Below are positions 51,194-60,609 of a stretch of 63,143 bases of DNA, in pieces. The notes beneath the pieces are model-generated. The model did no database searches. It was not told the origin of the DNA and worked only from the letters and a program-made list of their open reading frames with translations. Origin of the DNA: an uncultured Mycoplasmatota bacterium (GTDB lineage: Bacteria; Bacillota_I; Bacilli_A; RF39; UBA660); assembly GCA_900548695.1 (NCBI GenBank), contig URLC01000006.1, positions 1-63,143 of the forward strand, given 5' to 3'. The translations under genes were made by a program, and so were the position numbers. Position 1 is the stretch's first letter. Every line of letters starts with the position of its first letter.

Positions 51194-53341
51194 ATGAAGT
51201 ACGAAGATGAAAGAGGCTTTACATTAATTGAATTGATAGTAACTATTTCTATTATGGGTGTTATGTTGATTTTGGCTTTACCACAAGTATCTAAACTTCA
51301 ACAGGCTAATAAGGATAAGAAGTATGATGCTTATTATGCTTCTGTTGAAAGAGGAGCTAAACTTTATATTGATACCTATGCGAAAGATTTATTTGGTAAT
51401 AATAATTCTGGATGTGTTACGATTTCCTATTCAAAGTTAAAAGAGCAGAATTTAGCCAAAGACTTTGGTAGTTCTAACATCACTTGTAGTAAGGATTCGG
51501 AAACCTATGTAGAGGTACGAAAAGTAAATAGTGAGTATTTATATTCGACATCGATGGTGTGTCGTGATGAGAAGGATAAGGTAGTATATCAAAAATCTAT
51601 CAAAGATGATTTTACTTGTGAAAATGTCCAAGATGAAGAAGGACCAAAAGTAGTAGCGGAACCTGGAAGTCATGATTGGGTTCAAACTAAGAATTTAAAA
51701 GTAAAGATTAAAGTAAGTGATCCAAGTACTTTAAATAAAAATGTTGGTATTATTTATTACTGGACAGATTTAAATGGAAAGAAAGTTAGTGGGGACTATA
51801 AATATAATTATAAAAATAAAAAAGGAGTACAGACGGTTTCTTATTTAATTCCAACTAAAAATATTCCAACACCATCAGGACAATATAAATTGGTAGTAAA
51901 ACCATGGGAGTCTTCATCTACTAGTGGAATCCAAGATGCTTTAGGAAATAAAACTTTAATTGAAAAAAGTTTTGGACCATATAAGATAGATAATGTTAAG
52001 CCAACCTGTGGAACAGTAACAGGAGCAAAAACAACATGGACTAATAAAAGTTTTACGATAACGCAAGGATGTAATGATGATGCGAGTGGATGTGAGAAGA
52101 ATCCATATAGTAAAAACTTTACAACCAGTACAAAAACATATGATTTTACGATAAAGGATCAAGCTGGAAATACCAATAGTTGTAAGGTTAACGTGTATTT
52201 AGATGTAGATAGGCCAACGTGTAAAAGTAGTGGAGGAAGTTCTAATTGGACTGCTGGCAATGTTACATTGATAGGTAAATGTTTTGATACAGGAGGTAGT
52301 GGTTGTATTGGTGATGTAAAGAAGGTATTTGATTATAATATAGATACGACAACGGCATCTCCTGGAGTAGTATATGATAAGGCTGGAAATAGTAGAGAGT
52401 GCCCTGCAGATCAAACTGTGAAAATTTCTAAAAATCCAAGTAAGCCAACAATTGTATTACAACAAAATACAGGTAGTTGGACAAAGTATACTAGTGGTTC
52501 TTGGACGAATAAAACAGTAAAAATCATAGTGGGTTCAAAGAGTGAAATAGGGATAGATCATTATGAATATTCTCACAATAATAAAACTTGGTCAAATGAC
52601 ATGAATAATAATGCTGTCGGTTGGAAAAGAGAATTTAATAAAGATAGAAGTCAAATGTCTGTTCAAATTGGATGGGATGGTCAGTGGAATTTTTATATGA
52701 GAGCAGTAGATAAAAACGGTGCTGTCAGTCCATCTTCGGATATGTTTACTATTAGAATTGATAAAACGGGTCCAACTCTTTCTATTAGTAATGATTCTGG
52801 TGGAAATTGGGTTAATAGAAATGTTAGTATTTCTACAAGCGCTTCGGATAATGGAGTGGGTATGAATAAGATAGAATATAGTTACAATAATTCTAATTGG
52901 TATAGTGACTGGAGTAATTCAAGTTCAACGAGTACATATGGAGTTTGGAGTGCTAATAGAAATAATACCGTATATATTAGAGCTATGGATAAACTGGGAA
53001 ATATTAGTACTAGCCAGACTGCTGTTCGTATAGATAAAGATCCTCCCATTTATACTAGTGTGGCTCCATATTGTGGTGATCCTTGGGGAGATGGTAGTAA
53101 AAATTACGTTCGTTTATATTTTTCTGATACTCTTTCAGGACTTGGATATAGAAATACTCATTCTTGGGATAGTAGAAATGATTCCTATTTTCCGGATGTT
53201 AACTATGGTGGAGCAAGAGATGGTATTGATACTTTAGCTAATCGTGATAGATGGATTGGATTTACGCATAAGATATGTGATATTGCTGGTAATTGTAATC
53301 AGTGGAATGATTCACGCGTTGGTTTTGATAATTGTTGGTAG
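51194..53341 (+). CDS. Prepilin-like secreted protein with Ig-like repeats
   Basis: 715 residues from ATG 51194 (AAGGTAGTGG upstream). Type IV prepilin N-terminus: short leader MKYEDERG then FTLIELIVTISIMGVMLILALP, with cleavage expected after Gly8. Then about 110 residues of pilin-like globular part, followed by at least four Ig-like repeats from about residue 150 (repeat marks: DxxxPTC or DKTGPT at the start, D-K/Q-A-G-N near the end), rich in Trp, Ser, Asn and paired Cys. No pilB, pilC or pilD lies nearby. Probably a surface fibre tip or pseudopilin-like adhesin. Confidence 0.82.
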   Translation: MKYEDERGFTLIELIVTISIMGVMLILALPQVSKLQQANKDKKYDAYYASVERGAKLYIDTYAKDLFGNNNSGCVTISYSKLKEQNLAKDFGSSNITCSKDSETYVEVRKVNSEYLYSTSMVCRDEKDKVVYQKSIKDDFTCENVQDEEGPKVVAEPGSHDWVQTKNLKVKIKVSDPSTLNKNVGIIYYWTDLNGKKVSGDYKYNYKNKKGVQTVSYLIPTKNIPTPSGQYKLVVKPWESSSTSGIQDALGNKTLIEKSFGPYKIDNVKPTCGTVTGAKTTWTNKSFTITQGCNDDASGCEKNPYSKNFTTSTKTYDFTIKDQAGNTNSCKVNVYLDVDRPTCKSSGGSSNWTAGNVTLIGKCFDTGGSGCIGDVKKVFDYNIDTTTASPGVVYDKAGNSRECPADQTVKISKNPSKPTIVLQQNTGSWTKYTSGSWTNKTVKIIVGSKSEIGIDHYEYSHNNKTWSNDMNNNAVGWKREFNKDRSQMSVQIGWDGQWNFYMRAVDKNGAVSPSSDMFTIRIDKTGPTLSISNDSGGNWVNRNVSISTSASDNGVGMNKIEYSYNNSNWYSDWSNSSSTSTYGVWSANRNNTVYIRAMDKLGNISTSQTAVRIDKDPPIYTSVAPYCGDPWGDGSKNYVRLYFSDTLSGLGYRNTHSWDSRNDSYFPDVNYGGARDGIDTLANRDRWIGFTHKICDIAGNCNQWNDSRVGFDNCW

Positions 53342-53350
53342 GTGTATGAT

Positions 53351-54094
53351 ATGCGAAGAAAAATAGTATTAACTTTTCTAGTTTTAGGTGGAGTAATATT
53401 GATTAGTGTTGGCATTATTTGTGTGCAATTTAATAATACAAATATGAATTATATTCAAAATAGAGAAACTATGAATAAAGAAAAATTGAGTGAAAATGAT
53501 TATAATTCTTTTTATTCAGATATACAAAAGCAAGCAAGTTATTATGATTTGTACTTTGTATCTAAATTGTATAATTTTCGCGTTAATGATTTATCTGACC
53601 ATGAAAAAACTAGGTTTATTTTAGATATAATTTGTAATTATAAAAATTCCGAAGTAACTGAACAATTGGTAGTTGAAGAAGCTAATAATTATTTTAAAGA
53701 TTTCAAATTGTATAAAAATACTATTTATTCTGATAATCAGTTAATTTTATTTGAATATAAAGATGGGAATTATATATATTCGAATTCTGACTTAGAAAAG
53801 TTTTCAGTAGTTACTGACGTTGTTAGTAATGAAGGATATACTGATTATTGGATTTTGAAAAAGAAAAATTATTTTATTCAATCTATTTATAAAGATAATA
53901 AATACCATAATAGTATTTTTAAGAGTGCTAGTGATTGTTATAGCAATGATGAACTTTATGCTTTTGATACTGATACTCCTGCATCTAAAGTAGATGATTA
54001 TAGTAAAATAAAAAATAAACTAGATACTTATATCTATTTATTTAAAAGAGATGGTAATCATTATATATTAGATAGTATAAAAGTGGAAGATTAA
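53351..54094 (+). CDS. Hypothetical membrane-anchored protein
   Basis: 247 residues from ATG 53351 (GGTAGGTGTATGAT upstream), 9 nt after the prepilin-like gene. Membrane helix at about 5-27, then an extracytoplasmic Tyr/Asn/Asp/Lys-rich domain. No family recognised. Probably in the same unit as the prepilin-like gene. Confidence 0.68.
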   Translation: MRRKIVLTFLVLGGVILISVGIICVQFNNTNMNYIQNRETMNKEKLSENDYNSFYSDIQKQASYYDLYFVSKLYNFRVNDLSDHEKTRFILDIICNYKNSEVTEQLVVEEANNYFKDFKLYKNTIYSDNQLILFEYKDGNYIYSNSDLEKFSVVTDVVSNEGYTDYWILKKKNYFIQSIYKDNKYHNSIFKSASDCYSNDELYAFDTDTPASKVDDYSKIKNKLDTYIYLFKRDGNHYILDSIKVED

Positions 54095-54110
54095 TAGTTT
54101 TCCATTTTTT
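54084..54110 (+). terminator. Terminator after the 53351 gene
   Basis: TGGAA / TTCCA stem with 11-nt loop and T6. Confidence 0.65.
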
Positions 54111-54143
54111 CTTTTTATGTTAATATATAATAGAGGTAGTTAT

Positions 54144-54857
54144 ATGAAAAAGTTATTTAAGAAAAAAGATGATTTAAATAAATATGAAAAACGACTAATA
54201 TTAAAAAGTATTGTTTGTTTAGTATATTTAATTGTTATTACTATTTTAATCGTTTGCATTTATCAACTTTATAATGCTAAAAAAGAAATTTTACCTTGGA
54301 GTAAAGTTGAGTCTGTTGATGATTATAGTTATATTACTATTTCTAAAATGAGTGAGAAGTTTGCTTATTATGAGAAAGCAAACAAAGAAATTCATTTTGT
54401 TATTGAACAAGAAGATACTGGACTTTGGCATACATATTTAGTTGCAATTGCTGCTAATGATTATGAAAAATATAAACCAATTATTGATTATACTTATGAA
54501 AGAACTACAGAAGTTCCTGAACCAATTAAAGTGTATGGTTATCCAGTGGTAATTGATGATGAATTAAAACAATTAGCAATTAAAAATATAGTTAATTTTG
54601 TACCGGCTGAAAATGAGGTTGTAATTACTAATGAAAATTTTAATACATATTTAACAAATAGTTATTTGGATACTACAATTTTGGAAAAAGAAGATTTTAG
54701 TTTGTCTTTATGTTTAGTGATTATTATTTTAATTATAGTAGTTATTTTATTTATAGTGACACTTTTAGATAGAGATAAGTTTGTTGATTCTGCTTATGAA
54801 AAGATAGAAGATGCTTATCATCATAAAAAGAAGTTGTTTTCTGTTTTTCGTAAGTAA
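54144..54857 (+). CDS. Hypothetical two-helix membrane protein
   Basis: 237 residues from ATG 54144 (AGAGGTAGTTAT upstream). Basic cytosolic start, helix at about 19-40, an outer domain of about 150 residues (TWxLVAIAANDYEKYKPIIDY type), a second helix at about 193-215, and a cytosolic His/Lys-rich tail. No family recognised; layout resembles small sensor or assembly factors. Confidence 0.68.
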   Translation: MKKLFKKKDDLNKYEKRLILKSIVCLVYLIVITILIVCIYQLYNAKKEILPWSKVESVDDYSYITISKMSEKFAYYEKANKEIHFVIEQEDTGLWHTYLVAIAANDYEKYKPIIDYTYERTTEVPEPIKVYGYPVVIDDELKQLAIKNIVNFVPAENEVVITNENFNTYLTNSYLDTTILEKEDFSLSLCLVIIILIIVVILFIVTLLDRDKFVDSAYEKIEDAYHHKKKLFSVFRK

Positions 54858-54905
54858 TTTGATAAATAATACTTTTTCATATATACTAATAAGGAAGGTG
54901 ATGAC

Positions 54906-56132
54906 ATGAAATTTTTAGAGATAACTGAAGAAAAATATCGTCATTTTTGGGAGAATCATCCATTGAAAACGTTTTTATCAGCTCCAGAAATAGGTGATTT
55001 AAGAAAAAGTAATGGTTGGGATGTTTTTTTTGTAGGAGTTTTAGATAATAAAGATTTAGTTGCTGCTGCAATGTTAGTTTCACGTAAACGTCATTTTGGA
55101 AAATATGAATTTTATGCACCAAGAGGAGTGCTTGCTGATTATCAAAATAAAGAAGTTATTGCTTATTTTTTGGAAGAAATTAAGAAGTTTGTAAAAAAAC
55201 ATCATGGTTATATTTTTAGAATGGATCCTTATCTTATTTATAAGGAAAGAGATATTGATGGCAATATTGTTCCTGAAGGCTTGGATAATACTGAGGTAGT
55301 TTCTTTGTTAGAGAATCATGGCTTTAAAAGGGTTGCTATTTCTGATATGGAGCAGGTTGGTTGGATGTTTTCTTTGCCTTTGGAAGGTAAGAGTAAAGAG
55401 CAAATTTTAAAAGAGATGAAACCTAATACTAGAAATACTATTCGTAAAACAGAAAAGATTGGTATTACTGTTAAAGAGCTTAATTATGATGAGTTAGATC
55501 GCTTTCAAAATATTATGGTTGAAACAGGAGAGAGAAAAAATTTTTCTGTTCGTAGTGTTGATTATTTCAAAAAAATGTATGAACTTTTTCATGATAAAGG
55601 GGAAGTTAAATATTATGTTACAGAATTGGATTTAGTAGCGTATATAAAAAGACTTAAAGAAGACAAACAAAAATCTTTAGATAAACTTTCTAGCCTAAGT
55701 GATGCTAAATATAATGATGGACAAAGAAGAAATTTAGAAAACGAAATAGCATCGTTTGATAAAAGAATTAAAGAAGCAGAAGAAATTCGTCATAATAAAA
55801 ATACTGATGTTATTACTTTGTCAGGTTCTATGTTTATGATTATTGAACCAGAAATTATTTATTTATCTAGTGGAAACTATGAAGAATTTATGAAGTTTAA
55901 TTCACAGTATTTGTTACAATGGATGATGATTCAGTATGGAATTGAACATGGCTTTAAAAAACATAATTTTTATGGGATTCCAGCTAATATTAATCTTCAT
56001 CCAAAAGATTATGGTATTTATGAATTTAAGCGAGGTTTTAATGGTATTGTTGAGGAGTTAATTGGGGAGTTTGAACTTCCTATTACGTGGCACTATTATT
56101 TGATTAAATTTATTCATAAAATAAGAAAATAA
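54906..56132 (+). CDS. FemAB-family peptidoglycan aminoacyltransferase
   Basis: 408 residues. Fem/MurM enzymes transfer amino acids from aminoacyl-tRNA to the stem peptide of lipid II. Two GNAT-like lobes (FLSAPEIGDLRKSNGWDVFFVG; KPNTRNTIRKTEKIGI; YGIPANINLHPKDYGIYEFKRGF) and the typical coiled-coil insertion at about 240-300. Which residue it adds is unknown; in Bacilli it is often Ala, Ser or Gly. GGTGATGAC precedes the ATG. Links to serS regulation only if it uses Ser-tRNA, which is not shown. Confidence 0.9.
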   Translation: MKFLEITEEKYRHFWENHPLKTFLSAPEIGDLRKSNGWDVFFVGVLDNKDLVAAAMLVSRKRHFGKYEFYAPRGVLADYQNKEVIAYFLEEIKKFVKKHHGYIFRMDPYLIYKERDIDGNIVPEGLDNTEVVSLLENHGFKRVAISDMEQVGWMFSLPLEGKSKEQILKEMKPNTRNTIRKTEKIGITVKELNYDELDRFQNIMVETGERKNFSVRSVDYFKKMYELFHDKGEVKYYVTELDLVAYIKRLKEDKQKSLDKLSSLSDAKYNDGQRRNLENEIASFDKRIKEAEEIRHNKNTDVITLSGSMFMIIEPEIIYLSSGNYEEFMKFNSQYLLQWMMIQYGIEHGFKKHNFYGIPANINLHPKDYGIYEFKRGFNGIVEELIGEFELPITWHYYLIKFIHKIRK

Positions 56133-56158
56133 AGTTACTCTATTCTTAGAAAAAATTG

Positions 56159-56178
56159 AGCACTTAGGTGCTTTTTTC
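56159..56178 (+). terminator. Terminator after the FemAB gene
   Basis: AGCAC / GTGCT stem, TTAG loop, T6. Confidence 0.88.
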
Positions 56179-56238
56179 TTGCCTTTTTTTATTGGTATAT
56201 GATAGTATATGTCGTGTTTATAGGAGATGAATTTATCT

Positions 56239-57082
56239 ATGATGTGTGACTTCCTTTCGATAGCTCAAAATATTGTTAGTGGGGGAATTATTCCTCGTAA
56301 TGAAAATAGTTTTTTTTCATCCAACTTCTTTTATTTATAAAACGACAAATGAAGATATGCACGAATATCAAAAGTTTTTAGAAAAGCGTAAAAAGGTTTT
56401 AACTGTAGTTTCTTCTTCTGAGCAAATTTTCAATCAAGTTGTTGAAGGTACTCGTAATATAGATATTTTTGATATTAGTATTTTTCCATATTTTTTCTTT
56501 GAATTAAAAAGGGCTGGGATATTAACATTTTCAGAGGTAAGTGAGTATTGTAATTTTTTCTATGGTGATATTACATCAGATTTTGATTCTTTATATGATG
56601 ATTTGTATGATTCTATGAGGAAGTATCTTGAAAGTGATATCAAAGAATTTTGGGATGGATTATTTCAATTCTTTGATTGGTCCGATATTTATAATTCCAT
56701 GTTATTTTCTAGTGAGTCTTGGTGTTTGAGTCAAGTACTTTTACGTAATAAACATTTGGATAGTCTTGAATATCAAAATTTAAGAAATGACATTTCTGAT
56801 GTTACCATTACTCCTTATATTGGTGATATAAATAAGTTGGCTTCTGGTTTTACTTCTACCTATGATTTTATTAACTTATCTAATATTTGTTCTTATCAGG
56901 ATGTTTCTAGCTATGTTCAATTGTTGCGATCTTTACCTTTGATGGAAAATGGTGATATTTTGAGTTATTTTTATTCTCTTACACCTTCTGTTCAATCAAA
57001 ATTTAAAGGATTAGAATCTAATTTTTTTGTTTTTCCTAATAATGAAAGTGGAGTTATGATATATACAAAAAAATACAAATAG
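56239..57082 (+). pseudogene. DUF3419-like gene with probable frameshift in a T8 run
   Basis: Two overlapping frames. The first starts at ATG 56239 after TAGGAGATGAA and reads MMCDFLSIAQNIVSGG... to a stop at 56340. The second is open from ATG 56300 to 57082 (260 residues, MKIVFFHPTSFIYKTTNEDM...) but has no good ribosome binding site. Removing one T from T8 (56310-56317) joins them into about 280 residues. LTVVSSSEQIFNQ...NIDIFDIS and FFFELKRAG resemble the SAM-binding part of DUF3419-like proteins. Either a sequencing/indel event, a phase-variable tract, or a real start at 56300. Confidence 0.6.
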
Positions 57083-57098
57083 TTTATTTGTACTTTTT
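57067..57098. terminator. Bidirectional terminator between convergent genes
   Basis: TACAAATA / TATTTGTA stem with GTT loop; A7 left and T5 right. Confidence 0.82.
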
Positions 57099-57764
57099 AC
57101 ATTCAATAATATAGTTTTTATTTTTTGTTTCTTTTTTTATTCCAATATATTGAAATTTACCATAACGTCTAATACTAAAGATATCATTTTCTTTTAGTAG
57201 ATAAGAATTTTTTTTTAAAATATCATAGTTTAATGTAATCTCTTTGTTTTTTATTTTTTCTAAAACATTTGATCTGCTTGTTTGTATTAATCTTGCAATA
57301 ACAGTGTCAATTCTGGTACTAGAAGTGATAAGTTCTATATGGTCAAACTCTTTTTTATAGTCTTTTAATATTTCTAGAGGTATTTCTATTAATTTGATGT
57401 GTGAGTTTTTAATCATTAATAAATTATTTTTTATATAAGGAGCAATCTTTTCTAGTACATAGATGTAGTAATGATTATTGGTAATTATTATATCTCCAAA
57501 TAGTTCACTGGTAATATTTAATGAAAATAGTGTACCAAGTATTTCTCTATGCTCTAGAGGAACTTTTGATTTTATTTCATATAGTATTACTTTAGGTTTT
57601 TCTTTTATATAAAATATATTTTTTTCACTGTCTATATATGGTTTATAAACTTGGTATGTATCTTTTTTTAATTTCTTTTTTAATTCTTGTTGTTCTTTTG
57701 GATCTAAGAAAAAAGTTGGTTGATTATGATTTAGTTTATTTAAATTTTTTTCTATAGTGTACAT
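57084..57764 (-). CDS. ylmH: YlmH-like S4-domain RNA-binding protein
   Basis: 226 residues. N-terminal YlmH region with FFLDPKEQQEL and LGTLFSLNITSELFGDI, and a C-terminal S4 domain (SSTRIDTVIARLIQTSRSNVLEKIKNKEITLNY). In Bacillus ylmH lies in the ylm-divIVA cluster; the protein is linked to cell division and to ribosome rescue. Here it stands alone, away from the division genes. AAGGAG precedes the ATG, and an extended -10 (TGTTATAAT) lies on the minus strand upstream. Confidence 0.85.
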   Translation of the reverse strand: MYTIEKNLNKLNHNQPTFFLDPKEQQELKKKLKKDTYQVYKPYIDSEKNIFYIKEKPKVILYEIKSKVPLEHREILGTLFSLNITSELFGDIIITNNHYYIYVLEKIAPYIKNNLLMIKNSHIKLIEIPLEILKDYKKEFDHIELITSSTRIDTVIARLIQTSRSNVLEKIKNKEITLNYDILKKNSYLLKENDIFSIRRYGKFQYIGIKKETKNKNYIIECKKYK

Positions 57765-57798
57765 ATAATACTCCTTTTTTCTATTATAACAAAAAATA

Positions 57799-57807
57799 TG
57801 ATATAAT
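57799..57807 (+). promoter_or_regulatory. Extended -10 promoter of mutY
   Basis: TG at 57799-57800, A, TATAAT at 57802-57807, 22 nt before the start codon. Divergent from the ylmH promoter. Confidence 0.7.
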
Positions 57808-57828
57808 TTAAACGATAGTGGTGGTAGT

Positions 57829-58863
57829 ATGCAAGATATGGTTGATAAACTTTTAAATTGGTATAGAGATAATAAAAGGGAACTTCCTTGGAGATTTGAT
57901 AAAGATCCTTATCATGTTTGGATTTCAGAAATTATGCTTCAACAAACAAGAATTGAAGCAGTGCTTTCTTATTATAAACGATTTATGGCACAACTTCCTA
58001 CTATTTCTTCCTTAGCAAAAGTTGATGAAGATAAATTATTAAAATTATGGGAAGGATTAGGATATTATAATCGAGCTCGTAACTTAAAAAAAGCTGCTGT
58101 TATAATTATGGAAGAATATGGAGGAGTATTTCCAACTACGTATTCAGAAATTATTAAATTACCGGGTATTGGAGAGTATACGGCAAGTGCTATTTCTTCT
58201 ATTTGTTTTGGCGAGAAACAGGTTACCGTAGATGGAAATGTTATGAGGGTATTTACGAGATTTTATAATGATTCGTCTAATGTTTCTAAAGATAGTACAA
58301 AGAAAAATATTCGTGATTTTCTTTTATCTGTCGTACCAGATGATGCAGGAGATTTTAATGAAGGATTAATGGAATTGGGAGAGGTTATTTGTATTCCTAA
58401 TGGTATACCTAGGTGTTCTATTTGTCCTTTGAGAGAAGAATGCCAGTCTAATAAAAATGCTAATTATTTTCTGTTTCCTGTTAAAGATGAGAAAAAAATG
58501 AAAGAAGAAGTGGAAATGACGGTAATTATTCCTATTTGGAATAATCAGACTATTGTTAGAAAGAGAAAAAATCCAGGACTTTTACATAATTTATATGAAT
58601 TTCCTAATGTTCTTGGTAGTAAGAGTATATTTGAAATAAAAGATTTATCTAGTGAATTTGGTAAAGTATTTGATATTCAAAAAAGTATTACTTATACACA
58701 TGTGTTTACACATAGAAAATGGAAGATGCAGGCATATTTCGTATTTTTGGAAAGTGTAAATTGTCGAAGTTTATTTCACAGTATATCTGATATTGAAGAA
58801 AAGTTTGCTTTACCTACAGCATTTAGTCCATTTTTATATCAGTTGAAGGAGGAGTTAAAATGA
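57829..58863 (+). CDS. mutY: A/G-specific adenine glycosylase
   Basis: 344 residues. Removes adenine paired with 8-oxoguanine. Helix-hairpin-helix GIGEYTASAI with the catalytic Asp in VDGNVMRVF; 4Fe-4S cluster CIPNGIPRCSICPLREEC (spacing C-x7-C-x2-C-x5-C, one longer than the usual x6); C-terminal NUDIX-like domain for 8-oxoG recognition. Overlaps exoA by 4 nt, a natural base-excision repair pair. Confidence 0.95.
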   Translation: MQDMVDKLLNWYRDNKRELPWRFDKDPYHVWISEIMLQQTRIEAVLSYYKRFMAQLPTISSLAKVDEDKLLKLWEGLGYYNRARNLKKAAVIIMEEYGGVFPTTYSEIIKLPGIGEYTASAISSICFGEKQVTVDGNVMRVFTRFYNDSSNVSKDSTKKNIRDFLLSVVPDDAGDFNEGLMELGEVICIPNGIPRCSICPLREECQSNKNANYFLFPVKDEKKMKEEVEMTVIIPIWNNQTIVRKRKNPGLLHNLYEFPNVLGSKSIFEIKDLSSEFGKVFDIQKSITYTHVFTHRKWKMQAYFVFLESVNCRSLFHSISDIEEKFALPTAFSPFLYQLKEELK

Positions 58864-59615
58864 AGATAGTTTCATGGAATGTTGCAGGAATTCGTGCTTG
58901 TTTAAAAAAAGGTCTTGCTTCTTTTTTTGCAGATGTTGATGCAGATATTTTTTGTATACAAGAAGTAAAAGCATTGGAAGATCAATTTGATTTTAGACCT
59001 GAAGGATATTTGATGTATTTATTTCCAGCAAAACGCAAAGGTTATTCTGGTACAGTTATTTTTAGTCGAGTTAATCCTATTTCTGTTACTTATGGAATAG
59101 GTGATAGTGAATATGATGGTGAAGGACGTAATATTACTTTAGAATTTTCTGAGTTTTATTTAGTTAATTGTTACGTTCCTAATGTTAAGCGTGATTTATC
59201 TAGAATGGAATCTCGTATGCGTTACGAAAAGTTATTTTTAGATTATATTCGAAAGTTAGAAAAGAAAAAACCAGTTGTTTTTTGTGGAGATATGAATGTT
59301 GCTCATGAAGAGATTGATATTAAAAATGTAAAGTCTAATATTGGTAATGCTGGCTTTACTTATGAAGAGCGTGGTAAGTTTAGTGAGTTATTAAATGCAG
59401 GTTTTGTAGATACTTTTCGTTATTTATATCCAGATACAAGTGATGCTTATACTTGGTGGAGTTATATGAAAGGTGTTAGAGAGAGAAATATTGGGTGGAG
59501 AATTGATTATTTTGTAGTATCAAAATCTTTTGTTTCTAGAGTAGAAGATAGTCTTATTTATAAGGATATTTTAGGTAGTGATCATTGTCCAATTGGTCTA
59601 ATTATTAAGGAGTAA
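58860..59615 (+). CDS. exoA: Exodeoxyribonuclease III / AP endonuclease
   Basis: 251 residues. Cuts at abasic sites left by MutY. WNVAGIRACLKKG, CIQEVKA, GDMNVAHEEID, WRIDYFVVS and GSDHCPIGL are the EEP-family catalytic and metal motifs. Coupled to mutY by overlap; AAGGAGGAG precedes the ATG. Confidence 0.96.
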   Translation: MKIVSWNVAGIRACLKKGLASFFADVDADIFCIQEVKALEDQFDFRPEGYLMYLFPAKRKGYSGTVIFSRVNPISVTYGIGDSEYDGEGRNITLEFSEFYLVNCYVPNVKRDLSRMESRMRYEKLFLDYIRKLEKKKPVVFCGDMNVAHEEIDIKNVKSNIGNAGFTYEERGKFSELLNAGFVDTFRYLYPDTSDAYTWWSYMKGVRERNIGWRIDYFVVSKSFVSRVEDSLIYKDILGSDHCPIGLIIKE

Positions 59616-59617
59616 TT

Positions 59618-60027
59618 ATGAAAGAATTTTTCAAAAATATTAAGTTAGTTTGGAAATGTGCTAGAGATCAAAAATCTAAGCTTATTAAATATATTTTGTG
59701 TAATTTGGTTGCTGTTGTTGTTAGTATTGTAGTGCCAATTATTAGTACTAAAATTATTGTATATTTGACTGATAGGATGTTTTATCAACTACTTATGATG
59801 ACAGTTGTATTGTGTGGTCTTAAATTGTCTCGTAATTTGGTGAATTATTTTTCAAGATATTATTCTATGATTATTTTTAGAGAATCTTTTATTAGGATTC
59901 AAACAGAGTTCGGTCAAAACATTTTGAAGTTGGTAAAATAACTGCTGAGGGAACACATAGACAGTTGTTAAAGAAGTCTAAAGGTTATCGTGAATTGTAT
60001 GAGGCTGAATTAAAAGACACAGAATAA
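59618..60027 (+). pseudogene. Internally deleted ABC exporter (relic)
   Basis: Starts 2 nt after exoA with an intact first ~105 residues of an ABC exporter membrane domain (MKEFFKNIKLVWKCARD..., helices at about 22-45 and 55-75), then stops at 59941. In another frame from about 59925 the sequence reads VGKITAEGTHRQLLKKSKGYRELYEAEL to a stop at 60027, the normal C-terminus of an ABC ATPase after the H-loop. About 400 codons, including all ATP-binding motifs, are missing. A short 107-residue product might still be made. Confidence 0.85.
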
Positions 60028-60063
60028 AAATTATTTGTGATGTTAATAATATTAGCATTTTGG

Positions 60064-60090
60064 AAACTACTATTGGTAGTTTTTTCTTTT
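60064..60090 (+). terminator. Terminator after the mutY-exoA unit
   Basis: AAACTAC / GTAGTTT stem, TATTG loop, T run. Confidence 0.88.
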
Positions 60091-60122
60091 TTCTTGTTAT
60101 ATAATTTTCTTGAGGTGATATT

Positions 60123-60572
60123 ATGAGTTTAGGTAGTAACTTAAGTAAATTTCGTAAGAAAATAGGTTTTTCTCAAGAGGTAATTGCCGAAAAATTAGGA
60201 GTATCTAGACAAACTGTTTCCAAATGGGAACTTGATGCTATTCTTCCTAATATAGAACAAGTTAAAAAGCTAGCATTCTTGTATGAAGTTGATTTAGCTA
60301 CATTAGTAGATGATGATGAAATAATGAATGAAATTAAGGCAGTGATGAGAAATACTACAGAGAAGAATGTAGAGCAGGTTAATTGGACTAAAGTATGGAG
60401 TAAAAAATATCCTGTACTTGGTACATATCAAGAAGTTGTTGACGTGGAAAAGTATGGTAGACAAATTCGCAGAATGTTTGAAGATATTGAACATACTTAT
60501 CATTATAGTAAGTTGGATTCGATGTTAGTATTAAAAGATATTTTAGGACAAGAGTGGAAAAAATATAAATAA
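60123..60572 (+). CDS. XRE-family HTH regulator
   Basis: 149 residues. N-terminal helix-turn-helix (about 5-60: LSKFRKKIGFSQEVIAEKLGVSRQTVSKWE), then a helical C-terminal part without known ligand domain. GAGGTGATATT precedes the ATG. Such regulators often control a neighbouring transporter; the broken ABC gene just upstream may have been its target (inference). Confidence 0.85.
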   Translation: MSLGSNLSKFRKKIGFSQEVIAEKLGVSRQTVSKWELDAILPNIEQVKKLAFLYEVDLATLVDDDEIMNEIKAVMRNTTEKNVEQVNWTKVWSKKYPVLGTYQEVVDVEKYGRQIRRMFEDIEHTYHYSKLDSMLVLKDILGQEWKKYK

Positions 60573-60609
60573 TCTTTCATTTTATGATATAGTTATTTTA
60601 GGTGATATT

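Noticed and set aside
51194..53341. Phage tail or structural protein because of the Ig-like repeats
   Set aside because: The prepilin leader and absence of any phage gene nearby argue for a surface protein.
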